From Pigoraptor chileana (taxonomy: Eukaryota; Opisthokonta; Filasterea): a stretch of DNA of 22,640 nucleotides. Within the stretch, counting starts at the first letter, position 1; every line of letters starts with the position of its first letter. The notes beneath the pieces were generated by a model, which was given only the letters and a program-made list of their open reading frames with translations, was not told the DNA's origin and did no database searches. The DNA lies in assembly GCA_943704495.1 (NCBI GenBank), contig CALSCR010001767.1:1-22640 (forward strand), read 5' to 3'. Made by a program: the position numbers and the translations under genes. Of the stretch, positions 1 through 8,044 are shown piece by piece.

Positions 1-189
1 GGGGGTGGGGGGGGGGTTGTGAGTTTGGAAAAAGCAGTGGTTCATCAGAAAATGCGCGAGTGTCATTTCAGTAGATCCGATGTAGTGTAATTGTTATGGC
101 CAACCACATGTCGAATAAAGTGGGATACATCCCAGACAGTAATCGACGCTCACTCTCCTCACAATACCATACAAGTCTGAGTCAGCAAG

Positions 190-290
190 CACGCAAACAC
201 AAACACACACACACACACATACACAACACAAACACAGACACACAGACATGCACGCACACATCACACACAGACATACACAGACACACGCAC
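190..290 (-). repeat. CA/GT-rich tract in the third HADH intron
   Basis: On the plus strand this is a run of CA, CACA and CAGACA units. Read in the gene's sense direction it is (GT)-rich and starts immediately after the donor CAG|GTGCGTGTGT. A pure stretch of about 17 bases lies at 203-219. Confidence 0.85.
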
Positions 291-918
291 CTGCGCAGCA
301 ACTTGAGCGATACCTATGCCCATTTGGCCTGCGCCAATGACACCGATCTTCTTGATGCTCGCCGGTGCCTGCAATCGAATCGAGTCAAAATTGCGGAAGT
401 CGAAACTTATTCAGACAGATATCAACACACGCACACACATACATACAAATAGTATGCATTTATAACATACCCGCACTTCTTGCACATGCGAAAATGCACA
501 AAAGACTGAGAGATGCAGGTTTCGAAAGAAAGGTGCTAATGAACTCGACAACATACACGCACACCCACAGACACACACAGACAGCGGCGATCTCTAGCTG
601 TCAGCACGATGAGGTGACATAATACGGCTCCATAATAGCACATATGCACAGCACAGTTTTCTCCACGTACGGAGGGAATGGTCTTGACGGGCGCATCATG
701 TGCCAGTGCACGTGCCGTAGTGTGAACGAGCTGCACGACCATCGAACAATATTCAGTATCAGAGAACGGTCAATGATCTGACAGCGATTCACACGTTCAT
801 TACATTTGCCCCACATAGCAGCCAGTAGTGCACCCAAATTGTAGTCCTCCATGGAATGCTGCAAGCAACTCACCCTGCCAATGGCCATGGCCGTGGGGGT
901 GGTGCGCGACAGCAGCAT
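291..918 (-). CDS. HADH: 3-hydroxyacyl-CoA dehydrogenase, mitochondrial, 5' part (partial)
   Basis: This gene runs off the left edge. Three exons join in phase 0: 918-874, 730-671 and 368-291, giving 61 codons. Exon 3 reads IKKIGVIGAGQMGIGIAQVAAQ, split here as IKKIGVIGAG and QMGIGIAQVAAQ. That is the N-terminal Rossmann strand and GxGxxG NAD-binding loop (residues 47-52) of short-chain 3-hydroxyacyl-CoA or 3-hydroxybutyryl-CoA dehydrogenases. These enzymes perform the NAD-dependent third step of mitochondrial beta-oxidation. Exons 1 and 2 encode a leader rich in Arg, Ser and Thr (MLLSRTTPTAMAIGR, then LVHTTARALAH), which looks like a matrix-targeting presequence. Donors are AGG|GTGAGT, TCC|GTACGT and CAG|GTGCGT; acceptors are GTGCAG and TTGCAG. 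The catalytic His/Glu and C-terminal domain lie outside the window. The family call is firm. The first two exons are inferred from splice sites, phase and composition. An alternative first exon at 554-471 (start MLSSSLAPFFRNLHLS, donor GTATGT) is also in phase. Confidence 0.8.
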
Positions 919-1133
919 ATTTTAAAGATATGCACACTTTCTCGAAAAGGCAAAGGAGACCAAAGGAAGAATGATTGGTTTCGAGTCTCGCCCACAGTAT
1001 CAAGTGAGTATTATTCCTACTGGCGTAAAAGGAGAAAAATTGTGCTCTTAGCGATCCCCACGAAGCCATTGCATGAGCAACAGTGAAGCATGCATGATTG
1101 ATGGGTCAGCTGATCCCTGGGATAGATATGGAG

Positions 1134-1148
1134 TTAGGGTTAGGGTTA
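1134..1148 (+). repeat. Short interstitial TTAGGG tract
   Basis: Two perfect TTAGGG units are followed by TTA. This is the animal-type telomere motif, but at 2.5 units it could be chance. Confidence 0.5.
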
Positions 1149-1158
1149 TACCTGGAGT

Positions 1159-1185
1159 CACGTGCCTTCAAAATCAATGACGTCA
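1159..1185. promoter_or_regulatory. E-box (CACGTG) and CRE-type (TGACGTCA) pair
   Basis: CACGTG lies at 1159-1164 and the palindrome TGACGTCA at 1178-1185, thirteen bases apart, in the HADH/ERCC8 head-to-head spacer. Both are palindromic, so they could serve either gene. These are known cores for bHLH-zip and bZIP (CREB/ATF) factors. That they function here is inference from position. Confidence 0.4.
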
Positions 1186-1381
1186 CTCCCAGGTCACCAT
1201 CCCCGTGGAGAATACGACAAAACTGACACAAAGCAAACAGCAGTTCATCATGAAAAAGAAGTCCATTAGGACTGCACAGAGTGGCGGAAAGTGGAATGGT
1301 GCTCTTGTTATGCTTAGTTGCACCCTCGCTCACTCGTGTATTTAACCGCAGCAATGTGTTGAAATTGTTTCACAATCGACT

Positions 1382-1412
1382 GACGACGCCTTTGACGCCG
1401 TTTGGCGTCGTC
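1382..1412. repeat. Inverted repeat, 9-bp perfect stem
   Basis: GACGACGCC (1382-1390) and GGCGTCGTC (1404-1412) are perfect reverse complements separated by 13 bases. A further GACGCC (1394-1399) inside the loop could pair alternatively. The hairpin lies about 110 bases upstream of the ERCC8 start, where a 5' UTR or promoter would be. Confidence 0.6.
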
Positions 1413-1519
1413 GTGTGCGTTGTTTTGTCTCTATATTGATGTACTAAGGCGTTCTCTTTAATCACGCTTCTCTCATAACTGGAGCACATCTCCACAAATC
1501 GCACTTTTTTTTGGGCTAG

Positions 1520-2525
1520 ATGGCTCAATTTAAGTATGTGTATCTCCGAGAAACGGGGATGCACCGACCGTGTGTGCTCAAGCGCACTGAGTACAGCAAG
1601 TGCGTCTGCAGTTGTGTGTTGTAATGTGCACGCTGTATTCTAATTGTGATACAAATGCCTCTCGAATGAATGCTATCACAAAACAATCAACACTGCTTGT
1701 CAAAAAAAAACAATCAAATGCACTGGAAGGCCACTTGATGTTCCATTCTGCCACATCCCTTTCTTATCACCAATATGCACCATTTGAACTGCAGGCGCGC
1801 GTTTGCCATCGAGCTCAGCGTGCATAAAATCGTCGATGATCGTGCGCTGCGTGGCGTGGGCAAAGTAAACTGGATGGACATCGAGTGCGTCGAGGGGCGA
1901 TATCTCTTGTGTGGTGGGTCTTCAGCGGGGCTGTCTATTGTAGATCTTGATGGGCAGGCTGAACTCCCAACCGATCCTCTAAGTCAACGGGTTGGCAGTC
2001 GAAGCACACAACGGGGGATGCACAATGGAATTGCGGTGCTTCCGTCGGTAGCACAGGCGCATCGCTCACGCCCCGACGAAGGCAGTGATGAGCGACACTT
2101 ATACTCGATCGAGACTGTGCAGTGGATGCATGGCGACACTGGTCTCTTCCTGACAAGCGGTATGGATCACTCGTTGAAAGTATGGGACACAAACGAAATG
2201 AGGGTTGCGTTTGACTTTGATCTGGCGAGCAAGATCTTTCATCATCACGCATCTCCGCTGCTGAAGACGCTTGTTGCAACTGCGACGGAAGATCCAAAGG
2301 TGGGGGATCCGAAAGGTGTTGGTATGTGCATATGCGTGTGCATGAATGTTTGGGTGGTTGTGACAGCTTTTCTAATGCACCCACTGTACTTAATATTATA
2401 TTTTGTCTAACTTAAGTCCGGTCAGTTTGTTCAGGATATTGCAATTGCCTCTTTTACACACACAAACTACGCAAGGTTTGCACTGATGTATAGACATTAG
2501 TTCATGAATAACCAATCTCTCATTT

Positions 2526-2595
<70 letters not shown>

Positions 2596-3558
2596 GTATT
2601 GATATGTGACATGCGCACTGGATCGGCGTCGCACACGCTACAAGGCCACAATCAGCCCGTGCTGGCTGTGCAGTGGTCGCCTCGTGACGATCAACTGCTG
2701 GCAACGGGATCCCGTGACAACAAAATCTTGTTGTGGGACGTCCGAAATCCGCGAAAGGTGCTTGCCTCACTCGACCAGGTGAGTTGCCATGCCATTCATT
2801 CGTTAAGGCTGCAGAGTAGCGTGTGTTTTGGTGTTGTTTTTGTGTGCATGTTGGGCTCATCCCTTTCTGTGCATCTATCCCGTGGACATTGTGTCACACA
2901 ATAACAATACCAAACTAAATCTGTGCATCTCCCCAAACCGAATCAGTTTAACGGTGCGGGCGATAGCGCCGACTCATCCACACGAGCCGCGCACAACGGC
3001 GCCGTCAAGGGATTGTGCTTCACATCCGACGGACTCTTCCTGCTGAGTTCAGGCACAGACGCGCGCCTCATGCTGTGGGATGCTCTCTCCGCAAAAAACA
3101 CCCTTGTCAACTTTGCATCGACGAGATCTTCCACGAGGACTCAGATGGCTGTTGCAGCGCTCGACTGCAACCCACTGTTGGCCTTCCATCCCAGCGCAAA
3201 CGATGTGCTCTGTTACGAAGTCCATGCGGGGCGCAAGGCAAATGTTCTGCGGGGACACTATCATGCGGTGCGCGCCTGTGTTTTGCATCCATTCAGGCCA
3301 GAATTGTACACTGCCGGCGACGACGGCAAACTGTTGGTTTGGACGCCGTTTGGATCCTCCCCGACCGGGCATGTCGAGACCATTGCACCGGCGCCTCCTG
3401 CAAGAAATGGCGCGGCCCCAGTCGAAGCACGTGCACAGGGCGCCCCGAATCCACAGGTGGACGGGTCACGTGGCGCTGGCGCTGTTTCTCGACAACAGAG
3501 CAATGACGGTGACGAGAGAATTGAGGCTCTCCAAGACGCTTGGAGCGACGAGGATTAG
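1520..3558 (+). CDS. ERCC8: Cockayne syndrome protein CSA, WD40 substrate receptor
   Basis: Four exons (1520-1569, 1795-2299, 2596-2778, 2947-3558) give 449 residues. CSA is the DDB1-CUL4 substrate receptor of transcription-coupled nucleotide excision repair. It acts in the nucleus on stalled RNA polymerase II. The small first exon reads LRETGMHRP, which matches the RETG..RP N-terminus of plant CSA. Family signatures then follow in order: EGRYLL, YSIETVQW, TLQGHNQPVLAVQWSPR, LLWDVR (a WDxR DDB1-binding box, about residues 232-235), AHNGAVKGLCFTSDGL, NTLVNF, LRGHY and the C-terminal DAWSDED. Human CSA is 396 residues. The extra length is mainly a loop before YSIETVQW and a Gly/Ala/Pro-rich stretch before the C-terminus. 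Intron phases are 2, 0 and 0. The first donor is CC|GTGTGT. A later ATG at 1775 is in frame, but it would lose the conserved N-terminus. Confidence 0.95.
2527..2592 (+). repeat. (CA)33 microsatellite at an ERCC8 splice acceptor
   Basis: The tract is a perfect 66-base CA run that ends three bases before the exon: CACACATAG|GTATTG. There is no polypyrimidine tract. The exon start is fixed by the protein, because DPK|VLICDMR matches the family sequence GPKVQLCD. Confidence 0.97.
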
Positions 3559-3969
3559 ACTTTCTATCACTCACACACACACACATACCCTCTCATTCGG
3601 TGCGAGCCAGGTGACATTTTTGAGGACATCAGTGCGACGATTTGTATACATAAATGCTTAAGGCCTTCAGTACTCAAAACGCCAAAGGCACAGCCAGTTG
3701 ACACAAACTGCAAAGGAGAGAGAAATGTAGAATTCGTCAGTGTCCTAGGTGGACTCCACATAAGAGAGAGCGCGTCCCTTTCCACCGACAGTTGGAAAAT
3801 ACAGCCACATAACATCAGACAGCAGTAACAAATGGATAGATTACGGAAAAATAGAACAGGCCAAAGCAGCTGTGAGGGGAATCCTCGAAACCTTGAAAAA
3901 CAGTGAGAATACGCAAAGGCAAGAAACGCACGCACGCGCACGCACGCAATACAGCAACGAGCGTTTTGC
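3559..3969. other. Tail-to-tail spacer
   Basis: This spacer lies between the ERCC8 stop and the stop of the minus-strand microprotein. It holds short CA and CACG runs (about 3573-3588 and 3928-3946) and presumably both 3' UTRs. I see no further gene. Confidence 0.6.
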
Positions 3970-4164
3970 TCAGATGGCATCATACAATCGCTGGTTGCGC
4001 TGCATCTTCTCGTCATAGGTGCGCTTCTGCTGCTCAAGGCGGCGTTTTGCCATTCGTCGAAGTTTGCGATTGGCAACGAATCCCAAAACGAATCCCGCAA
4101 AGAATGCAACAATGCTCACGCTGACGGTTGTCTTTGCGCTCACTTGGATGCCCGTTTGACCCAT
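3970..4164 (-). CDS. Single-span membrane microprotein (64 aa), unrecognised
   Basis: An uninterrupted 64-codon frame starts at ATG 4164 in a good context (GACAACATGG) and ends in TGA. I do not recognise the family. It has a short polar N-terminus, one hydrophobic segment at about residues 13-33 (VSVSIVAFFAGFVLGFVA) with small-residue spacing, and then a strongly basic, Gln-rich probable helix (RKLRRMAKRRLEQQKR). The charge bias predicts an N-out/C-in tail in the ER or a mitochondrial membrane. The composition is unlike the out-of-frame CA-repeat ORFs nearby, which supports real coding. It is head-to-head with the PRA1-type gene. The frame stays open upstream to 4419, but that stretch is less protein-like and is probably 5' UTR. 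Short length is the main doubt. Confidence 0.6.
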   Translation of the reverse strand: MGQTGIQVSAKTTVSVSIVAFFAGFVLGFVANRKLRRMAKRRLEQQKRTYDEKMQRNQRLYDAI

Positions 4165-4869
4165 GTTGTCAGTTGTGCGCCTCTGCGAGCCACGGCAAGG
4201 TTTCAGGCAGAAAAGGGAAGTGGAAAATCGTCTCCCGTTTGAAATCGTCTCGTGTGTGTGTGCACGGATTGTGCGTGTGCGCTTCGCAACCAAATACAAC
4301 CGTTTCCTTAAATTAGAGGAGTAACAAGCCGATTGCGAATCTGAAGGCAACCACAGTAGAGACTTCAATTGATATTCCCTTCTAGCCTGGTTTGGGCTTT
4401 TATAACAGCATACAACCAATCTTTCTTGGTGAGTTTTTTGTTTTGTTGGTTTGCACTTAGTGCATGCAATGCTTCAAGGGCATCATCAGACAATTTGTGT
4501 TGCCAGTCGCCAGTTTGGGCTGACTGCCGTTTTGGACACGTGTCTCACGCTTGCTGCGTGTGGATTGGTGGTTCCCCCGTGCAGTTTAATTTGAAAAATT
4601 AGCATTTATTGAGAAATTCCGAAGTCTTTTGTTAGATTACAAGTGTGAGTCACATATGACGTCAATGCGGTCATCCCTGTGACGTCCCAACAGACCAATG
4701 TCCGTCGTCGCTGAACATTGAGACTCTAATAGAATTGTGACAAACTTTCAGCCATTTGTGCTGTCTATGACATACAACAGAGACACGTCTCCGCTTGCTA
4801 GTTTGTAGTCTCCCCTTGTTTTGCTTGGCACTTTGTTTGGGAGGTTGGGGGAGACGCATTTACTTCATC
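4165..4869. other. Head-to-head spacer between the microprotein and the PRA1-type gene
   Basis: No convincing gene was found in about 700 bases. A CACGTG E-box lies at 4537-4542 and a cluster of bZIP-type sites at 4646-4687. Short plus-strand ORFs here (for example 4369-4602) carry no recognisable domain. Confidence 0.55.
4646..4687. promoter_or_regulatory. Cluster of bZIP-type sites
   Basis: Three sites sit within 42 bases: TGAGTCA (AP-1 type, 4646-4652), TGACGTCA (perfect CRE, 4657-4664) and TGACGTCC (half-matching CRE, 4680-4687). They lie about 180-220 bases upstream of the PRA1-type start and about 500 bases upstream of the divergent microprotein. The motifs are established bZIP cores. 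Control of either gene is inferred. Confidence 0.45.
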
Positions 4870-5915
4870 ATGGATCTCGTAGGCAGCAGTCCCGAATTCA
4901 AACTGCGTTCCTGGCACATATTCTTTGATACGAGGCAGTTTGCGACACCCAAGGACACGAAAAAATGGGCAAAGCGCTTCGAGTCCAACCTGATATATTT
5001 CCAGGCAAACTACGTTGTGGTCGCCGCCGCTGTGTTTGCGTACTACTGGTGAGTTTGTTCATTGTCCCTGCTGTAGCTGCGGATGACCATTTCGTCAACT
5101 GCGTCTTGACTGAGGATTTTGTGGATTTCTTCTTTGATGCAGCCTGTATAATCCGCTCATGCTATTGGCCTTATCTGCCGGCTTCTTCGGGTCGTTTTAC
5201 ATTGCGAACAATCCCATCATCCGCGTCGGAGACCGAATCTTCACGCGAAGACAATCCGTACCAGCGGTTGTTGCAGGTATGTCCTGCACCTGACTGAAGC
5301 ACCTGTATCTGTGCGAGTGGATCAAATATTCAATGATGCGTCTTGGGTTGCTGAGATGCAACTCTCTCATATGTTGTGATGTGTACTTTTATCCATATGA
5401 CACACGCCTTGTTTGAGCTGACCAATGTGTGCGTTTGCGTCGAAATAGGCTCCCTCCTCCTCCTTTTCCTCGTATCCGGCCTGACGATTTTTATCGTCAT
5501 CCTCATTTCCGCCGGTCTTGTTGCCGTGCATGCGACACTGAGAATATCTTCCGTGACGATGTCTCTGAGTAATCTTATCATGAAATGGAGGGGCGAATCT
5601 CCCGCAACTATTCTGTCTCAAATCCACATTGATGGAGGCAACGAGGGAGAGTGCGTGAGTATCATTTTTGTGCTCTTGAGTTTGAAGTGATCTCGCCCAT
5701 AATCAATGCAGACTCTGTTGGTTGCATGTTCTTCTCTACGGCTGCATATTTATTTATTCATGGCGCGGTTCATGGGTGTTCGCTTTTGCATATTGCAGTC
5801 GTCGGATGTGGAGGAGGAGCAGTCGGCGCACATGATGCGAGAGGCGCGCCGAAACAACGCTCGCCAGCGACAGCAGGATATTCGTGCCAAATACAGTATC
5901 GAACAAAAGAGCTGA
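4870..5915 (+). CDS. PRA1 family membrane protein, ARL6IP5/PRAF3-like
   Basis: Four exons (4870-5048, 5143-5276, 5449-5654, 5799-5915; phases 2, 1, 0) give 211 residues. The order is an N-terminal LRSWHIFFDTRQFA, then W..R...NL.YFQ.NYVVVAA, which is the PRA1 signature seen in ARL6IP5 (human: [22 protein letters not shown], quoted as [10 protein letters not shown] and [12 protein letters not shown]). Two long hydrophobic hairpins follow: about residues 49-80 (YVVVAAAVFAYY, then LYNPLMLLALSAGFFGSFYI) and about 105-137 (SLLLLFLVSGLTIFIVILIS). The C-terminus is charged, with acidic then Arg/Gln-rich sequence. PRA1 proteins reside in ER/Golgi membranes and affect prenylated Rab handling and, for ARL6IP5, transporter and ER shaping. 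The specific role here is unknown. The sequence resembles ARL6IP5 more than the yeast Yip3 type. Splice joins restore one frame across all four exons. Confidence 0.9.
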
Positions 5916-6358
5916 GCCAAAGAGCTTGGCTTGGCTTGAGAGAATTGAGACGTGTGCTCTTCGCTTGTGTGCGTGTCGTTTGGGGTCCGGATTGCCCTTG
6001 CGTGCAAAAATATATGGTTGATCCGACCCGCCCCTTTTATACAAATAGAAAGATCTGGACCCGGCCGTTGGATCTGTGTCCGCTGGAACATGTGGTGACA
6101 ATATGTTATGTCAACCCATGATGTGTGCCATGATTACATATCAACAAACTGAGGGATTATCGTGTGATAATTGGTTCATTATTCAAACCATCGACAAGAG
6201 AAGGGATGCTTGTCAGAGCCGAATGTCCAGCACTCGTCTTCCTTTCCCAGCCGATGGACTGTACAAACTAATATATACATATATTCACGCATGAAATTGT
6301 TTGTGCGACTGTATGTGAGTGTGTTTGTTTGTGCGTTTGCGCGTGTGTCTGTATGGGT
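5916..6358. other. Tail-to-tail spacer
   Basis: This spacer lies between the PRA1-type stop and the YJU2B stop. It contains a TG-rich stretch (about 6298-6352), presumably 3' UTR. No gene was recognised. Confidence 0.6.
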
Positions 6359-7687
6359 TCATGAGTCGGACTCGGATCCATATTCAGTGATAAGCGACGC
6401 CAGGCTTCCACGCATGCCGGTAGCTCCCTCCGCACCGCGCACGTCCGCCGTCTCGGTTCCCGCTTTCCTAGTGCTTAAACCTGCGTCCGCAACGCTACTA
6501 TCACCCGCAACAACATTACGCTTGGCGATATCAGTTTCAACACTTCCACCGTCGCCGCTGCCAGTTCTTGTGGCGACAGGTACATCCCCGCTGCAATATC
6601 CATCACGAACACCACCACGTGCATGATCTTCATCACACACATTGGCATCGTCGTCCATGCGACGTCGCTTGGGTTGTACGAGACCCGCGACATCGACATC
6701 CGTTTGCCCGAGATGACCCTCGACGCCGAGCACGCGGAAGTTGCGGTGATCAAGTCCGATTTGACGCTTTCGCTCGATAAGTGCGAGTCGGTGGGTCCGT
6801 CCGTCAAATGCATCCGCAGAATTTTCGATACTTGCAGACGCTTTTACGCCCTTTGTCGATTTGGTCTTCCTAGTCATCGTAAATCCGTTCGACGCCGGCG
6901 CATCATGCCGATCAAATATCGACTGCGAAAGAATTTCGAGACGCTTTTTGTGCCTGTGCTCGCGGAAACCGGGCCTCAGCTGCCCGGCGTAACGCATTCC
7001 CGCAGCCCTCTCGATGTCTTCCTTTGCCTCGGGGAGGATACGGATGGCGATGGCAGCCTTCTCCTGGATGCGACGCGACTCCTCTTCAATTCGCTGGATC
7101 TCCTTGCGCTCTTGTCGGAACTTTCTTCGCAATACGCAGTTGAGATCGTAATCGTCCTTCCACTTTTCTTGGATGTCCTGTAGCTGCGTCAACCTCGGTT
7201 TTTGCTCCTGTGCCTTCTTTTTGTCGTTCTCCCCGTGCTCAAGGCGATACATCGCGTCGTCAACGAGGCGCTTCTTGTGTTCGTCATCATCCTTCAAATC
7301 AATTGTTTCCGAATCTTTTGCTTCCCACGTCTCGTTTTTTCGGCGCGCGCCGGCGACGACGTTGTACGCCGTATTTTTCGGGTCGGTTTGAATCTCAAAC
7401 CAATTATCGCAGAGATGACATTTCATACGGAAACTCCAGATGGGCGTTGTCAAATACATGCCCGCCTTTTTCTTCTCTGCATTGTATCGCACCCCCATGC
7501 CAATGTGATTCCCGCATCCATCGCACCAAATGTTGAAAGGCAGCTCAAATCGAATAATAAGAATTCCTTGGTTAAGTTTGCGCGCTCGATCACGTAGTGG
7601 ATGCTGCCCAACAAAGGTGTTGATCGAGCCCTTATCCGGTGTCCAGTCCGGTGGATAGTACTTTTGCATCGCCCTGCGTTCCGCCAT
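6359..7687 (-). CDS. YJU2B: Splicing factor YJU2B (CCDC130), CWC16 family
   Basis: This single 442-codon exon starts MAERRAMQKYYPPDWTP. The conserved CWC16 domain spans about residues 8-210 and includes HPLRDRARKL, QGILIIRFELPFNIWCDGC and NHIGMGVRYNAEKKK. A four-cysteine zinc site is visible: C55-x2-C58 and C90-x2-C93. A family-typical LEHGE and WKDD.DLN..LRR.FR follow, then a charged coiled-coil-like region and a low-complexity, Ser/Asp-rich tail ending SESDS. Relatives YJU2/Cwc16 bind the spliceosome around the first catalytic step; CCDC130 is the paralogue with the KYYPPD N-terminus. Human CCDC130 is slightly shorter, and the tail here is lineage-specific. It is the only long gene in the window without an intron. 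It is tail-to-tail with the PRA1-type gene. Confidence 0.95.
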   Translation of the reverse strand: MAERRAMQKYYPPDWTPDKGSINTFVGQHPLRDRARKLNQGILIIRFELPFNIWCDGCGNHIGMGVRYNAEKKKAGMYLTTPIWSFRMKCHLCDNWFEIQTDPKNTAYNVVAGARRKNETWEAKDSETIDLKDDDEHKKRLVDDAMYRLEHGENDKKKAQEQKPRLTQLQDIQEKWKDDYDLNCVLRRKFRQERKEIQRIEEESRRIQEKAAIAIRILPEAKEDIERAAGMRYAGQLRPGFREHRHKKRLEILSQSIFDRHDAPASNGFTMTRKTKSTKGVKASASIENSADAFDGRTHRLALIERKRQIGLDHRNFRVLGVEGHLGQTDVDVAGLVQPKRRRMDDDANVCDEDHARGGVRDGYCSGDVPVATRTGSGDGGSVETDIAKRNVVAGDSSVADAGLSTRKAGTETADVRGAEGATGMRGSLASLITEYGSESDS

Positions 7688-7845
7688 GGTTGCGTCGAAT
7701 AAGCGGCGCAGGCAAAACAGCCCAGATTCTATTTAAACAGCCAAACGGTCGGTGCAAATGCAGACAGAGTCCACAAGCGGACCATCTCAGTTTGGCATGT
7801 AGTTTACAATAGTGTTTACAAAAGGTTTCTCGAGTTTAATGGCAG

Positions 7846-8001
7846 ATGAACTTGGTATCTGTGTCACCCAAGGGTCAGTACCGGCTGAAGAACATGTCGC
7901 TCGGCCGGCGTGATGCCGTCAGCACATATTTCTGCCGAGAATTCGCAAATCCGAACTTTCCATTTTCGTTTCAGCTGACGAGCCCTCAGACCGGCAAGTG
8001 A
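7846..8001 (+). CDS. Small ORF (51 aa) of unknown function, possibly one exon
   Basis: ATG at 7846 opens a 51-codon frame ending in TGA at 7999-8001. The sequence includes KGQYRLKNMSLGRRDAVST and FCREFANPNFPFSFQLT. Third positions are GC-rich, as in the recognised exons of this window, which is the reason for listing it. I do not recognise it. A splice-acceptor-like GGCAG directly precedes the ATG, and a GTGAAT donor-like site overlaps the stop, so it may be an internal exon. The opposite strand has an ORF over the same bases, so the coding strand is uncertain. Confidence 0.3.
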   Translation: MNLVSVSPKGQYRLKNMSLGRRDAVSTYFCREFANPNFPFSFQLTSPQTGK

Positions 8002-8044
8002 ATTGGATTCCGCATTCATTTTCGGCTCTTTTGTGAACACAAAT

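Larger units (their letters stand above)
919..1519. other. Head-to-head spacer between HADH and ERCC8
   Basis: This is the divergent 5' region of the two neighbouring genes. It holds a CACGTG E-box, a perfect TGACGTCA site, a 15-base TTAGGG tract and a 9-bp-stem inverted repeat, listed separately. Short ORFs on both strands show no domain or coding signature that I recognise. Confidence 0.6.

Noticed and set aside
96-452. Plus-strand open frame rich in His/Thr at the left edge
   Set aside because: It is CA-repeat translation lying antisense to the HADH exon that encodes the NAD-binding loop.
471-554. Alternative HADH first exon (MLSSSLAPFFRNLHLS)
   Set aside because: It is in phase with a GTATGT donor, but its third positions are AT-rich and it would leave the 918-874 and 730-671 pair unexplained. 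Kept only as an alternative.
601-873. Continuation of the first HADH exon frame without splicing, including a GTGAGTTGCTTGCAG stretch (859-873, minus) that resembles a 15-base intron
   Set aside because: The AGG|GTGAGT donor followed by the 730-671 exon gives a better leader and keeps phase to the conserved exon. A 15-base intron is not credible outside special lineages.
1106-1354. 82-codon minus-strand ORF in the HADH/ERCC8 spacer
   Set aside because: It shows no recognisable domain, spans the TTAGGG tract and the CRE, and lies upstream of the inferred HADH start.
1775-1794. ATG at 1775 as the ERCC8 start
   Set aside because: The exon at 1520-1569 restores the conserved RETG..RP N-terminus and joins in frame at 1795, so 1775 most likely lies in the intron.
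2527-2592. CRISPR or satellite array
   Set aside because: It is a plain dinucleotide microsatellite with no spacers. The same applies to the other CA/TG tracts.
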